Assembly (NCBI GenBank): GCA_012728155.1
Contig: JAAYFR010000196.1
Location: forward strand, 1-19,253
Direction of reading: 5' to 3'
DNA: 19,253 nt
From: Bacteroidales bacterium
Lineage (GTDB): Bacteria > Bacteroidota > Bacteroidia > Bacteroidales > Dysgonomonadaceae
Position numbers and translations under genes: made by a program. Under the pieces are notes generated by a model. That model saw only the letters and a list, made by a program, of their open reading frames with translations. It made no database searches and was not told where the DNA came from. Below are positions 1-7,020 of this stretch, piece after piece (position 1 is the stretch's first letter; each line of letters opens with the position of its first letter).

Positions 1-1115
1 ATCAATACGAGTGTGGTGGCAATGGTAATGGCAGCAAGGAAGGTCTCGTTCAGTTTGGGCGACAGGATGGCAAGGAGAAAGATTTGAGTAAAACATTGCG
101 TAAGTAATAAGGCGTTGATTGGCGTCCCTTTGCTGTTTACTTTAGCCAGCCGGCGTGGCATCACACCGTCGCGGGCAGCAGCATACATGGTCTCTACCGA
201 GAGTAATATCCATGAAAGGCTGGCTCCCAATACCGAAACCATAATGCCCAACTTGATGATCACACCGCCCGCAGCACCTATAATGGTCCGTTCGAGTACC
301 AGGGCGAGGGGTGTCTCTGAAGAGGCTAATTCGCCTGCCGGAATGGTTGACATCGCGATCAGAGTGACAAGCATATAAATGCCCAAAACAATCAAGGTGG
401 AGAGAATCGTGGCGGTACGTACGGCTTTCTGCTTCTTGGCCCTGCCCGACAGTACGGAAGCTGCCTCTATTCCCACGAAACACCAAAGTACGACTGCCAT
501 GGCATTGCCCACCTGCTGTAGGGGAGTTGTCGTTGTTCCGGTAGCAGCAAGTTTCCACTGCCAATCGGGTATTTGAAAGAGATCCCGGTCGAAAAGTGCC
601 GGTGCCAGCAGGATAATCAATAGGATGGGGATCAGTTTGGCAACCGTCACTATGAAGTTGAGGATGGCACCCTCTTTTACACCTGCCCTCAGGATGGTAT
701 AATAGAACCATAAGATAGCCGATCCGATAAGGAAAGATTGCAGTGGAGAGAGGGCCTGTTCACCCAGTAGATCGTTCAACGTTTTAAAAAAGAGAGCGAG
801 ATAACTGATATTTCCTAACCAGCCGACCGACCAGTATCCCCAAGCGGAGTTGAACCCCATGTAATCACCAAATCCGTCACGGGCATAAGCATATATACCG
901 CTCTTGAGTTCAGGTCTCCTGCCTGTCAGATAGACAAAGACCAATGCCAGCATCAATGCGCCGGCTCCTCCTATGATCCAGGTGAGCATCGTTCCTTGGG
1001 GATTGGCTACCCGGATAAGGTCTTTTGGGGAATTGAAAATCCCTGACCCGATCATCGAGCCGAGCGCCACGAAGACCAACAACCATAAACCTAATTTTTC
1101 CTCCTTTTTCTTCAT
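1..1115 (-). CDS. APC-family basic amino acid antiporter (ArcD-like), 3' end outside window
   Basis: Inner-membrane amino acid antiporter of the APC superfamily, closest in motif to the basic amino acid/polyamine antiporters (arginine:ornithine exchange in ArcD). About 371 codons are visible and the C-terminus runs off the left edge. The N-terminus MKKKEEKLGLWLL leads into the APC helix-1 motif GSMIGSGIF. Further on come RRPELKSGIYAYARDGFGDY and GFNSAWGYWSVGWLGN, both typical of ArcD-type proteins. Most of the remainder is hydrophobic segments. The ATG at 1115 is chosen because an in-frame stop lies 33 bp upstream (1146-1148). The DUF554 gene lies 92 bp upstream on the same strand, so co-transcription is possible. 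Substrate is inferred from family only; no arginine deiminase gene is visible here to support it. Confidence 0.85.
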   Translation of the reverse strand, partial: MKKKEEKLGLWLLVFVALGSMIGSGIFNSPKDLIRVANPQGTMLTWIIGGAGALMLALVFVYLTGRRPELKSGIYAYARDGFGDYMGFNSAWGYWSVGWLGNISYLALFFKTLNDLLGEQALSPLQSFLIGSAILWFYYTILRAGVKEGAILNFIVTVAKLIPILLIILLAPALFDRDLFQIPDWQWKLAATGTTTTPLQQVGNAMAVVLWCFVGIEAASVLSGRAKKQKAVRTATILSTLIVLGIYMLVTLIAMSTIPAGELASSETPLALVLERTIIGAAGGVIIKLGIMVSVLGASLSWILLSVETMYAAARDGVMPRRLAKVNSKGTPINALLLTQCFTQIFLLAILSPKLNETFLAAITIATTLVL

Positions 1116-1207
1116 CTGATGGATGATGGTGAATACAATTTCTTTTTAAATTGGCAATATTTGGTATCATTCATCTTGACATACATCTTCGTTTGCATTC
1201 TCTTGCC

Positions 1208-1885
1208 TTAACCGAAAATCCATATAAGTAGCACGACAATGATCAGGGATGGCAGCATATTCATGATGCGGAGTTTTTTGATACCCAGTATGTTGATGCC
1301 GAGACCAATCAGTAATATACCGCCAGTGGAGGTGAGCCCAAGGATAATGTCATCTGTAAAGAGGGTGGCGGCATATGTAGCCAAGAGGGTGAGGGAAGCC
1401 TGGAAGATGAAAAGGGGAATGGCGGATATCGCCACACTCACCCCAAAGGCGGATGCCAGCAGTATAGCTGAGAAAAAGTCCATCAGCGATTTGGTGAAAA
1501 GCAGATCGGGTGAACCGCCGGTCCCTTCCTGGATGGTGCCGATAATGGTCAGTGAACCTACACAAAAAAGGAGAAACGCAGTAATCAACCCTTCAGAAAA
1601 TTTTTCACTGCCGATACGGAAACGATGTTTCAGATGATCGCTCATCCGCTCGGTACCTTTCTCAAGATTGGCCCATTCTCCCAACAAAGAGCCGATGGCA
1701 AGGCTGCCAACCACAATGAGGATTTTTTCCATTTCGATGGCCATGGAAGCGCCAATGGCCAAAGTGAACAAGCCAATCGCCTGAAAATAGATGGTGGTGA
1801 CGCGTTCAGGCATCCGTTTTTTCAACAGCAGGCCGATCATGCCTCCCGTCGCTACCGCTACTGTATTTACAAGTGTTCCAATCAT
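1208..1885 (-). CDS. DUF554 family integral membrane protein (YqgA/YdfK-like)
   Basis: Polytopic inner-membrane protein of the DUF554 family, 225 residues, which is the usual length. The start MIGTLVNTVAVATGG is the family's characteristic N-terminus. It is followed by a hydrophobic stretch (FQAIGLFTLAIGASMAIEME), the LAIGSLLGEW segment, a charged loop near residues 73-95, and several more membrane helices. The C-terminus contains the glycine-rich LTSTGGILLIGLGINILGI. The biochemical function of the family is not established; a transport role has been suggested but I see nothing here that tests it. The start at 1885 sits about 20 bp downstream of a -7 promoter element on the same strand, which supports it. 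Confidence 0.88.
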   Translation of the reverse strand: MIGTLVNTVAVATGGMIGLLLKKRMPERVTTIYFQAIGLFTLAIGASMAIEMEKILIVVGSLAIGSLLGEWANLEKGTERMSDHLKHRFRIGSEKFSEGLITAFLLFCVGSLTIIGTIQEGTGGSPDLLFTKSLMDFFSAILLASAFGVSVAISAIPLFIFQASLTLLATYAATLFTDDIILGLTSTGGILLIGLGINILGIKKLRIMNMLPSLIIVVLLIWIFG

Positions 1886-1903
1886 TTCTTAACCGATAAG
1901 ATG

Positions 1904-1911
1904 CAAAAGTA
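1904..1911 (-). promoter_or_regulatory. -7 promoter element upstream of the DUF554 gene
   Basis: On the minus strand the sequence reads TACTTTTGC, an exact match to the Bacteroidetes -7 consensus TAnnTTTG. It lies about 20 bp before the DUF554 start. No TTTG is seen at the -33 spacing, so the call rests on the -7 box and its position. Confidence 0.5.
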
Positions 1912-1973
1912 TCATTTTTTTACGATCCTCCTGACGGCATGAGATATTATTTTTCATTTTTGGGGGAAAATTA

Positions 1974-1981
1974 TACCTTTG
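1974..1981 (+). promoter_or_regulatory. -7 promoter element for the DUF4494-yggS pair
   Basis: TACCTTTGC matches the Bacteroidetes -7 consensus TAnnTTTG and lies 42 bp before the chosen DUF4494 ATG. A TTTG occurs at 1959-1962, but its 11-bp spacing is too short for a normal -33 box. The element argues against the longer in-frame TTG start at 1979, which would lie inside the promoter. Confidence 0.5.
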
Positions 1982-2023
1982 CACTGCGTTGCGCAAGGAT
2001 GTAACCGACAAATAACAAAATAT

Positions 2024-2473
2024 ATGTACAACTGGTTTGAGTGCAAGATAAGATATGACAAGATGCTGGAGACCGGCATGCAGAAGACAGTGACCGAACC
2101 CTACCTGGTGGATGCGTTGTCGTTCATTGAAGCGGAAGCACGGATTATTGAAGAGATTAAACCCTTTCTCTCGGGTGAATTCTCCATATCCGATATCAAA
2201 CGGGTGAAATATGCCGAATCGTTTTTTAACGAAACGGGCGACCGTTACTATAAGGCAAGGCTCTATTTCATTACGTTAGATGAAAAGAGCGGTTCGGAAA
2301 AGAAAACAGCCGTCAATATGCTGGTGCAGGCTTCGGCTTTGAAAGAAGCCGTAGAAATTGTAGAAGGGGAAATGAAGAAGACCATGATTGACTATGCCAT
2401 TTCTTCGGTGGCGGAGACGGCCATCATGGATGTTTTTCCCTATGGTGAAGAGAAAAATAAAAAGCAGGAATAG
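2024..2473 (+). CDS. DUF4494 domain-containing protein
   Basis: Small soluble protein of 149 residues, recognised as DUF4494, a Bacteroidetes family without known function. The N-terminus MYNWFECKIRYDKMLETG and the following VTEPYLVDALSF.EAEARI block are the family signature. No signal peptide or membrane segment is visible. I chose the ATG at 2024. A TTG further upstream in the same frame would overlap the promoter and add a low-complexity, unconserved leader. The stop codon overlaps the GTG start of yggS by one base (TAGTG), so the two are almost certainly translated from one mRNA. The arrangement suggests a link to PLP homeostasis, but that is inference from context only. Confidence 0.8.
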   Translation: MYNWFECKIRYDKMLETGMQKTVTEPYLVDALSFIEAEARIIEEIKPFLSGEFSISDIKRVKYAESFFNETGDRYYKARLYFITLDEKSGSEKKTAVNMLVQASALKEAVEIVEGEMKKTMIDYAISSVAETAIMDVFPYGEEKNKKQE

Positions 2474-3135
2474 TGTCTATACAATCACATATCGCATTTT
2501 TAAGGGAAACTGTTCCATCAGGAGTGACTCTGGTGGCAGTTTCTAAATTCCACCCTGCAGAAGTGGTCAGGGAGGCTTATGATGCCGGGCTACGCGTTTT
2601 CGGAGAGAGCAGGGTACAGGAGTTGATTGTCAAAAAAGATCAACTGCCGGAAGATATAGAATGGCACTTTATTGGTAGTCTGCAACGAAACAAAGTGAAA
2701 CAGATCGCACCGTTTATCTCCCTTATTCATAGTCTCGATAACGAGCGGTTGATGCAGGAAATCGAAAAGCAGGGGGCAGCCAATAGTCGGATTATCTCCT
2801 GTCTGTTGCAGCTTCATATCGCCGAAGAGGATACAAAGTCCGGCTTCTCACCCGATGAATGTAGGAGTTTCCTTCGGGAGGGAAACTGGAAAGCGTGCCC
2901 TCACGTGCGGATTGTCGGGGTGATGGGGATGGCCACTTATACCGATAATGAAAGGCAGGTGCGAAAAGAGTTCCACCTGTTGAAATCACTCTTTGAAGAG
3001 TTTAAAACCGGTTATTTTCCGGATGACCCCGCCTTCAGGGAAATATCGATGGGGATGACGGGTGATTATCCGCTTGCCATCGAGGAAGGAAGCACCATGA
3101 TACGGATAGGAACACTGATTTTTGGCGATCGTTAA
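2473..3135 (+). CDS. yggS: YggS/PLPBP family pyridoxal phosphate homeostasis protein
   Basis: Cytosolic PLP-binding protein related to the barrel of fold-type III alanine racemases. It buffers pyridoxal 5'-phosphate and has no known catalytic reaction. The 220-residue length is normal. LVAVSKFHP carries the PLP-binding lysine at position 25. FGESRVQEL, EWHFIGSLQRNK, SLIHSLDN, MGMATYTDN and the phosphate-binding C-terminal ISMGMTGDYPLAIEEGSTMI...RIG.LIFG are all present. Translation starts at a GTG that overlaps the stop of the DUF4494 gene by one base, indicating translational coupling. The gene is followed by an inverted repeat rather than another plus-strand gene of the same unit. Confidence 0.93.
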   Translation: MSIQSHIAFLRETVPSGVTLVAVSKFHPAEVVREAYDAGLRVFGESRVQELIVKKDQLPEDIEWHFIGSLQRNKVKQIAPFISLIHSLDNERLMQEIEKQGAANSRIISCLLQLHIAEEDTKSGFSPDECRSFLREGNWKACPHVRIVGVMGMATYTDNERQVRKEFHLLKSLFEEFKTGYFPDDPAFREISMGMTGDYPLAIEEGSTMIRIGTLIFGDR

Positions 3136-3144
3136 TCGTCTGCT

Positions 3145-3194
3145 ATCAATGGTTGATTAATATTCGATATAAGCCATTGATTTTATCGATATAA
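3145..3194. promoter_or_regulatory. Inverted and direct repeats upstream of the DHOD-like/oxyR operon
   Basis: ATCAATGG (3145-3152) and CCATTGAT (3174-3181) form an 8-bp inverted repeat. Overlapping it, TCGATATAA occurs twice as a direct repeat, at 3164-3172 and 3186-3194. The copies start 22 bp apart, about two helical turns, so they face the same side of the DNA. The block lies 48 bp before the DHOD-like start. It could be an operator, a weak yggS terminator (the inverted repeat is followed by TTTT), or chance in AT-rich DNA. Confidence 0.35.
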
Positions 3195-3241
3195 TAGCTA
3201 TTTTTGTTGATTATAATTTTTTTGAGAAACATTGTAAGTTC

Positions 3242-4216
3242 ATGGTCAATTTAGAAACAACTTTTGCAGGAATTCGGTTAAAAAATCCGTTGATAGCCGC
3301 AAGTAGCGGCCTTACCAATTCGATAAAGAAAATCAAGGAGTTGGAAAATGCCGGTATCGGGGCAATTGTACTGAAATCACTCTTCGAGGAGCAGATTGAC
3401 AATCATTCCGAAAAACTCTCCCAAATTGCCGATTATCCAGAGGCGGCTGATTACATCAATGCATATGTTGAGATGAATCATATGGAGAAGTATCTCGACC
3501 TGATCCGTTCGGCAAAAAGAGAATGTGATGTGCCCATCATTGCCAGTATCAATTGTTATAAGTTAAGTCGTTGGGTTGAATTTGCCAAAAATATTCAAGA
3601 TGCGGGAGCCGAAGCGATTGAATTGAATCTCTTTGTGTTGAATGCAGGAGAATTTGGAAACACCTATCTCGAAGATTCTTATGTGAATATCGTAAAGGAA
3701 TTGAAGAAGATTATCCGTATCCCCGTTGTGATAAAGATGGCGAAAAATATCAGCAACCTGCCGGGATTGACAGGGAAGCTGAAAGTGTTGGGAGCCGGAG
3801 GTGTGGTGCTTTTTAATCGTTTTTATCAACTTGATATCGACATCAAAAATTTGGAGATCATTTCTGGACCGGTATTCAGTAATCCTTCCGATTTTAGTGA
3901 TACATTGCGCTGGACAGCTATTGTTTCAGGGCGTGTGCCCGACCTCGACATAGCCTGTTCACACGGTGTTCATTCCTGGGAAGATTGCATCAAGGGGATT
4001 TTGGCCGGAGCAGGGGCCATTCAACTTTGCAGCCTGCTGTATGAGCAGGGTGTCGATGTGATAGAAGATATGCTTGTCTGTATGGAAGAGTGGATGCTGC
4101 AGAATAATTATGAACGCATAGACGAATTTAAGGGGAAGTTGAATTATGCAAACATAAAGAGTCCGTCGCTTTATGAACGGGTCCAATTCATGAAATATTT
4201 CTCCAGTTATAAGTAA
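3242..4216 (+). CDS. Dihydroorotate dehydrogenase-like FMN flavoprotein lacking the catalytic Cys
   Basis: A 324-residue protein with the FMN-binding TIM barrel of class 1 dihydroorotate dehydrogenases. The start VNLETTFAGIRLKNPLIAAS matches the family opening. VLKSLFEEQ (Lys45), ELNL (Asn129) and VIKMAKN (Lys165) occupy FMN/substrate-binding positions, and a late glycine-rich AGAGAIQLCSLLY matches the FMN-phosphate loop. The active-site loop, normally NxSCPN, reads LNLFVLNAG here, so the catalytic cysteine position is Val132. From memory, the DHOD-like conserved-domain subgroup in Bacteroidetes is annotated as lacking catalytic residues. A role in pyrimidine synthesis is therefore doubtful; it may be another flavin oxidoreductase. 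It stands 9 bp before oxyR, so it is probably co-transcribed with a redox regulator. Confidence 0.82.
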   Translation: MVNLETTFAGIRLKNPLIAASSGLTNSIKKIKELENAGIGAIVLKSLFEEQIDNHSEKLSQIADYPEAADYINAYVEMNHMEKYLDLIRSAKRECDVPIIASINCYKLSRWVEFAKNIQDAGAEAIELNLFVLNAGEFGNTYLEDSYVNIVKELKKIIRIPVVIKMAKNISNLPGLTGKLKVLGAGGVVLFNRFYQLDIDIKNLEIISGPVFSNPSDFSDTLRWTAIVSGRVPDLDIACSHGVHSWEDCIKGILAGAGAIQLCSLLYEQGVDVIEDMLVCMEEWMLQNNYERIDEFKGKLNYANIKSPSLYERVQFMKYFSSYK

Positions 4217-4225
4217 GGTGGGACG

Positions 4226-5170
4226 ATGAACATTCAGCAATTAGAATATATAATAGCGGTAGATAATTACCGTCACTTTTCAAAAGCTGCAGAGGCCTCT
4301 TTTGTGACCCAGCCCACATTAAGCATGATGATCCAGAAACTGGAGGAAGAACTGGGTGTGAAAATATTCGACAGGTCGCAACTCCCGGTACAACCTACCG
4401 ATATTGGCGAGCGGATTATCACCCAGGCGCGCATTTCCGTAACCCAGATAAATCAGATCAAAGAGATCATTCAGGAGGAAAGAGGTATTGTGAAAGGTCT
4501 CTTCCGGCTGGGAATTATCCCCACTGTATCACCTTACCTGTTGCCTAAGTTGATGCAGGTTCACCGAGAAAACCATCATGATGTCCGTATTGCTATCTCT
4601 GAACTGACCACCGATCAAATAGTGAAAGGACTGTCGAATGGCTCGCTGGATGGAGGTGTTCTGGCTACACCCCTCAAAGAGGATTCCATCAAGGAATATC
4701 CGATCTATTATGAACGCTTTTTCGCTTATGTCTCTCCGTTAGAGAGGTCGTTGTTCGCCAAAACAGCACTCGACGAAAGCGATCTGAATGCCTCTACACT
4801 CTGGTTGTTGGACGAAGTACACTGTTTTAGAACGCAGATATTGCATCTGTGTAATCTGAAGAAAAAGCGAGGAAACAACAGCTCCATTTTTTCTTACGAA
4901 GCCGGCAGCATCGACACATTGATTAATATCGTGGATCAAAACGAAGGGATTACCGTTATCCCGGAGATGGCATTAGCCAATTTGAGTGAGAAGCAGAAAA
5001 AGAAAGTGCGTCCTTTCAAGAACTCCACTCCGGTACGTGAAATTAGCCTCATCACCCGGAAAGAATTCTTGCGTGAACGGATGATCGGCATCATTACCGA
5101 TGAAATAAAAACTGCTGTCCCCCAATCGTTTCAGGATATGGCCATGCGAAAATATGTGGTGCCGTTGTAA
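4226..5170 (+). CDS. oxyR: LysR-type peroxide sensor/regulator OxyR
   Basis: A 314-residue LysR-family regulator. Residues 1-60 form the winged helix-turn-helix (MNIQQLEYIIAVDNYRHFSK, then AAEASFVTQPTLSMMIQKLE). The effector domain begins with LGIIPTVSPYLLP, where Thr100 matches the peroxide-pocket threonine of E. coli OxyR. The redox pair is conserved: EVHCFRTQILHLC places Cys200 and Cys209 nine residues apart, as in Cys199/Cys208 of E. coli. This strongly supports peroxide sensing by disulfide formation rather than binding of a small-molecule inducer. The start follows the DHOD-like stop by 9 bp with a purine-rich GGTGGG in between, so the two form an operon. The remnant ATPase gene converges on it, with stops 17 bp apart. 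Confidence 0.92.
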   Translation: MNIQQLEYIIAVDNYRHFSKAAEASFVTQPTLSMMIQKLEEELGVKIFDRSQLPVQPTDIGERIITQARISVTQINQIKEIIQEERGIVKGLFRLGIIPTVSPYLLPKLMQVHRENHHDVRIAISELTTDQIVKGLSNGSLDGGVLATPLKEDSIKEYPIYYERFFAYVSPLERSLFAKTALDESDLNASTLWLLDEVHCFRTQILHLCNLKKKRGNNSSIFSYEAGSIDTLINIVDQNEGITVIPEMALANLSEKQKKKVRPFKNSTPVREISLITRKEFLRERMIGIITDEIKTAVPQSFQDMAMRKYVVPL

Positions 5171-5187
5171 CCCTGTGAAAAAGAGAG

Positions 5188-5488
5188 TTAAACAGTATAT
5201 CCGGTGCCGAATTTTTCAGCAAGCCATAATCCAAAGAACCGGTCGTAGAGAGAATAGGCATTATTTCCCCGGGTTATGAATTCTTTTCCCAATAACTGGC
5301 GTAGGGCGGACTGCACTGTGCTGGGAGATTTTAGTCCGTGTTTACCGACAAAAGAAGAAGATGTCATCTCCTTGGCCTTCCCTTCCTTGGCAATGGCATA
5401 CATCACTTCTTTTTGTTTCTCGGTCACAAAAATAATAGGGAGACACATATCCTCCAATGATAAACGGGTTTCGATCTATCGGTCTCAT
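5188..5488 (-). pseudogene. Remnant of an AAA-type ATPase gene with a large internal deletion
   Basis: The minus strand from the ATG at 5488 reads MRPIDRNPFIIGGYVSP, then YYFCDRE, which I recognise as the N-terminus of the common Bacteroidetes ATP-binding proteins (archaeal-type ATPase, PF01637-like, typically about 370-390 residues). After about 24 codons the family match jumps into another frame. There VTEKQKEVMYAIAKEGK, KEMTSSSFVGKHGLKSPSTV, QSALRQLLGKEF and YDRFFGLWLAEKF give the winged-helix C-terminus, ending at 5188. Everything between, including Walker A and B, is missing, roughly 270 codons. A -7 promoter element still precedes the start. From the sequence alone the gene cannot make an ATPase. 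The downstream frame alone could give an 89-residue peptide, but a product is unlikely. Confidence 0.78.
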
Positions 5489-5504
5489 ACTGTAATATTT
5501 TTGC

Positions 5505-5512
5505 CAAAGATA
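5505..5512 (-). promoter_or_regulatory. -7 promoter element of the remnant ATPase gene
   Basis: TATCTTTG on the minus strand matches TAnnTTTG and lies 16 bp before the remnant ATPase ATG at 5488. No convincing -33 TTTG is seen in the AT-rich sequence further upstream. Confidence 0.45.
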
Positions 5513-5577
5513 ATTATTTCATTAAAATTGGAATTATTAAGTGAATTATTTAAAATTGAATAATTGTGTTTGAAATA

Positions 5578-5591
5578 ATCCGGTTCCGGAT
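5578..5591. repeat. Short inverted repeat in the divergent intergenic region
   Basis: ATCCGG-TT-CCGGAT is an inverted repeat with two perfect 6-bp arms around a 2-bp centre. It is GC-rich within a strongly AT-rich gap between the remnant ATPase promoter and the HD-gene promoter. It could be an operator for either side; no regulator is known. Confidence 0.3.
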
Positions 5592-5658
5592 AATTGGGCG
5601 GTGCATCTAAAATTCTTCAGACTTCTGCCGGAATTGCTCTAATTTAATCTGTTTATAT

Positions 5659-5666
5659 TACTTTTG
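5659..5666 (+). promoter_or_regulatory. -7 promoter element of the HD-domain gene
   Basis: TACTTTTG matches TAnnTTTG and lies 34 bp before the ATG at 5701. An imperfect -33 candidate, ATTG at 5633-5636, is 22 bp upstream of it. Confidence 0.5.
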
Positions 5667-5700
5667 TAATCCTACCTAACGGCGATTTGGCGGTTGATTT

Positions 5701-6237
5701 ATGGATATACAGGCAATTATCAACAAATATTACAAAGCGGGAACAAAACTCTACGATATTTATATGTCGCATGTGACGGATGTGACGAAAAAGTCGCTTT
5801 ATATTGCTCAAATACATCCGGAGTTGGCGGTGGATGTCCAATTTATTGAAGAGGTGGGGATGCTTCACGATATCGGTATATTTCTGACTAAAGCCTCCCA
5901 TATTGCCTGCGAAGGTAGCTATCCCTACATTTGTCATGGTTATCTGGGGTGTGAACTGCTGACCGAAGAGGGCTATCCTAAACATGGGCTGGTATGTGAA
6001 AGACATACGGGTACCGGATTGAGTCTGGAGACCATCATCAATCGGAAATTGCCGATTCCCCATAGGGATATGCGGCCACGGAGCTTAGAGGAGAAAATCA
6101 TTTGTTTTGCCGATAATTTTTTTTCAAAATCACAACTGGGGAAGGAAAAACCGGTGAAGAAAATCAGACGAAGCCTTGCCAGTCATGGATCGCATCAGGT
6201 AGAGGTGTTTGATGAGTGGTGTGAACTATTTCTCTGA
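5701..6237 (+). CDS. HD-domain (HDIG) metal-dependent phosphohydrolase
   Basis: A 178-residue soluble protein with an HD metal-binding core. Candidate ligands are His24 (MSHVTDVTKKSLYIA), His56-Asp57 in MLHDIGIFLT, His79 (ICHGYLGCELL), His102 (CERHTGTGLS) and Asp138 in ICFADNF. With these histidines and aspartates in the right order, a metal-dependent phosphohydrolase acting on a nucleotide or phosphate ester is likely. The substrate cannot be read from sequence, and the length is that of single-domain family members. No signal peptide or fused domain is present. It has its own promoter element and is the only gene between the remnant ATPase and grpE. It ends with CELFL, then a T-rich gap. 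Confidence 0.83.
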   Translation: MDIQAIINKYYKAGTKLYDIYMSHVTDVTKKSLYIAQIHPELAVDVQFIEEVGMLHDIGIFLTKASHIACEGSYPYICHGYLGCELLTEEGYPKHGLVCERHTGTGLSLETIINRKLPIPHRDMRPRSLEEKIICFADNFFSKSQLGKEKPVKKIRRSLASHGSHQVEVFDEWCELFL

Positions 6238-6310
6238 TACTTCCCCTTTTTTTCGATGCCTCGATTTCATCTCTTCTATCGATTTTTTTTCAGTTTCTCC
6301 TGGCGGGCGT

Positions 6311-6318
6311 TAATTTTG
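6311..6318 (+). promoter_or_regulatory. -7 promoter element for grpE-dnaJ
   Basis: TAATTTTG matches TAnnTTTG and would give a leader of about 110 nt before the grpE ATG. No clear -33 TTTG is present. I looked for a CIRCE/HrcA operator (TTAGCACTC-N9-GAGTGCTAA) in this gap and found none. Confidence 0.45.
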
Positions 6319-6344
6319 GCAAACTATTTGCAGTAAGACAAATG

Positions 6345-6376
6345 TGTCAATAATTCAATTCCGATGAATTGGGACA
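6345..6376 (+). promoter_or_regulatory. Hairpin in the grpE leader
   Basis: CAATTC-CGAT-GAATTG (6356-6371) forms a 6-bp stem with a 4-nt loop, which two G-U pairs would extend in RNA. The complementary tetramers TGTC (6345-6348) and GACA (6373-6376) flank it. It falls between the candidate promoter and the grpE start. A regulatory role is possible but unproven. Confidence 0.28.
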
Positions 6377-6434
6377 AATAGTGTCATAAGAATGATGTGG
6401 CGCAGTGGAGTTGAGCATAAATAATTGTAATTGC

Positions 6435-7019
6435 ATGAAAGAAAACAATCATAGAGATCCCGAAGGGATGGGTAAGGAGGTCAACGAAAAGAAATTCGAT
6501 GGTCTTGACGAAACTATAAACGGTGAGGCTATAGACAAAATGACAGATGAAACGGAAGTGTTGCCGGAAGATGCAGGGGATAATCTTCAACGGAAATATG
6601 ATGAACTGAACGACAGTTATCTTCGACTACATGCCGAATTCGATAATTTCCGGAAACGCACGCTAAAGGAAAAAGCTGATCTGATTAAAGGAGGAGGTGA
6701 ACGGGTTTTACTCGATATAATAACACTCGTGGACGATATTGAACGTGCTTTGGAGGCATTGCATAAAACGGAAGAGAGAGAGGCCGTGTTGGAGGGGATG
6801 GATCTTATCTACACGAAATTTATCGCTTTCCTGAAGCAGCATGGAGTAAATGAAATCGAAGCCATAGGACAACCGTTCGATGCTGACAGCTTTGAGGCGA
6901 TTACTACTCTCCCAACGGAAGAAGCAGCGCAAAAAGGGATGGTGGTAGATTGTATCCAAAAAGGGTATCGGCTGAACGACAAGATTATTCGATTTCCGAA
7001 AGTAATTGTGGGAGAATAA
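6435..7019 (+). CDS. grpE: GrpE nucleotide exchange factor for DnaK
   Basis: Cytosolic co-chaperone that releases ADP from DnaK. The chosen start gives 194 residues. An acidic, low-complexity N-terminus is followed by the long dimerising helix (NLQRKYDELNDSYLRLHAEF), the hallmark DNFRKRT.KEK, and the head domain with LLDIITLVDDIERAL and GVNEIEAIGQPFDAD. The C-terminal GYRLNDKIIRFPKVIVGE is typical. I prefer the ATG at 6435 over the in-frame GTG at 6405; the extra ten residues before it are not family-like. The gene is one base from dnaJ, so the two form an operon. dnaK is not adjacent, as is usual in Bacteroidetes. Confidence 0.94.
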   Translation: MKENNHRDPEGMGKEVNEKKFDGLDETINGEAIDKMTDETEVLPEDAGDNLQRKYDELNDSYLRLHAEFDNFRKRTLKEKADLIKGGGERVLLDIITLVDDIERALEALHKTEEREAVLEGMDLIYTKFIAFLKQHGVNEIEAIGQPFDADSFEAITTLPTEEAAQKGMVVDCIQKGYRLNDKIIRFPKVIVGE

Positions 7020-7020
7020 G

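Noticed and set aside
142..711. A 189-residue minus-strand open frame rich in Cys, His and Arg.
   Set aside because: It is out of frame with the APC antiporter, whose frame over the same bases carries recognisable membrane motifs. The composition is that of a shadow frame.
3207..3234. A possible promoter TTTG (3203-3206) with AAACATTG 20 bp later before the DHOD-like gene.
   Set aside because: The -7 box has two mismatches to TAnnTTTG, and the start site would fall almost on the ATG.
6253..6290. TCGAT...ATCGA followed by eight T residues after the HD gene, as a terminator.
   Set aside because: The stem is only 5 bp and AT-rich with a 12-nt loop, too weak to call even with the T-run.
6311..6434. 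CIRCE/HrcA-type heat-shock operator upstream of grpE.
   Set aside because: No TTAGCACTC or GAGTGCTAA half-site is present; only an unrelated short hairpin is seen.
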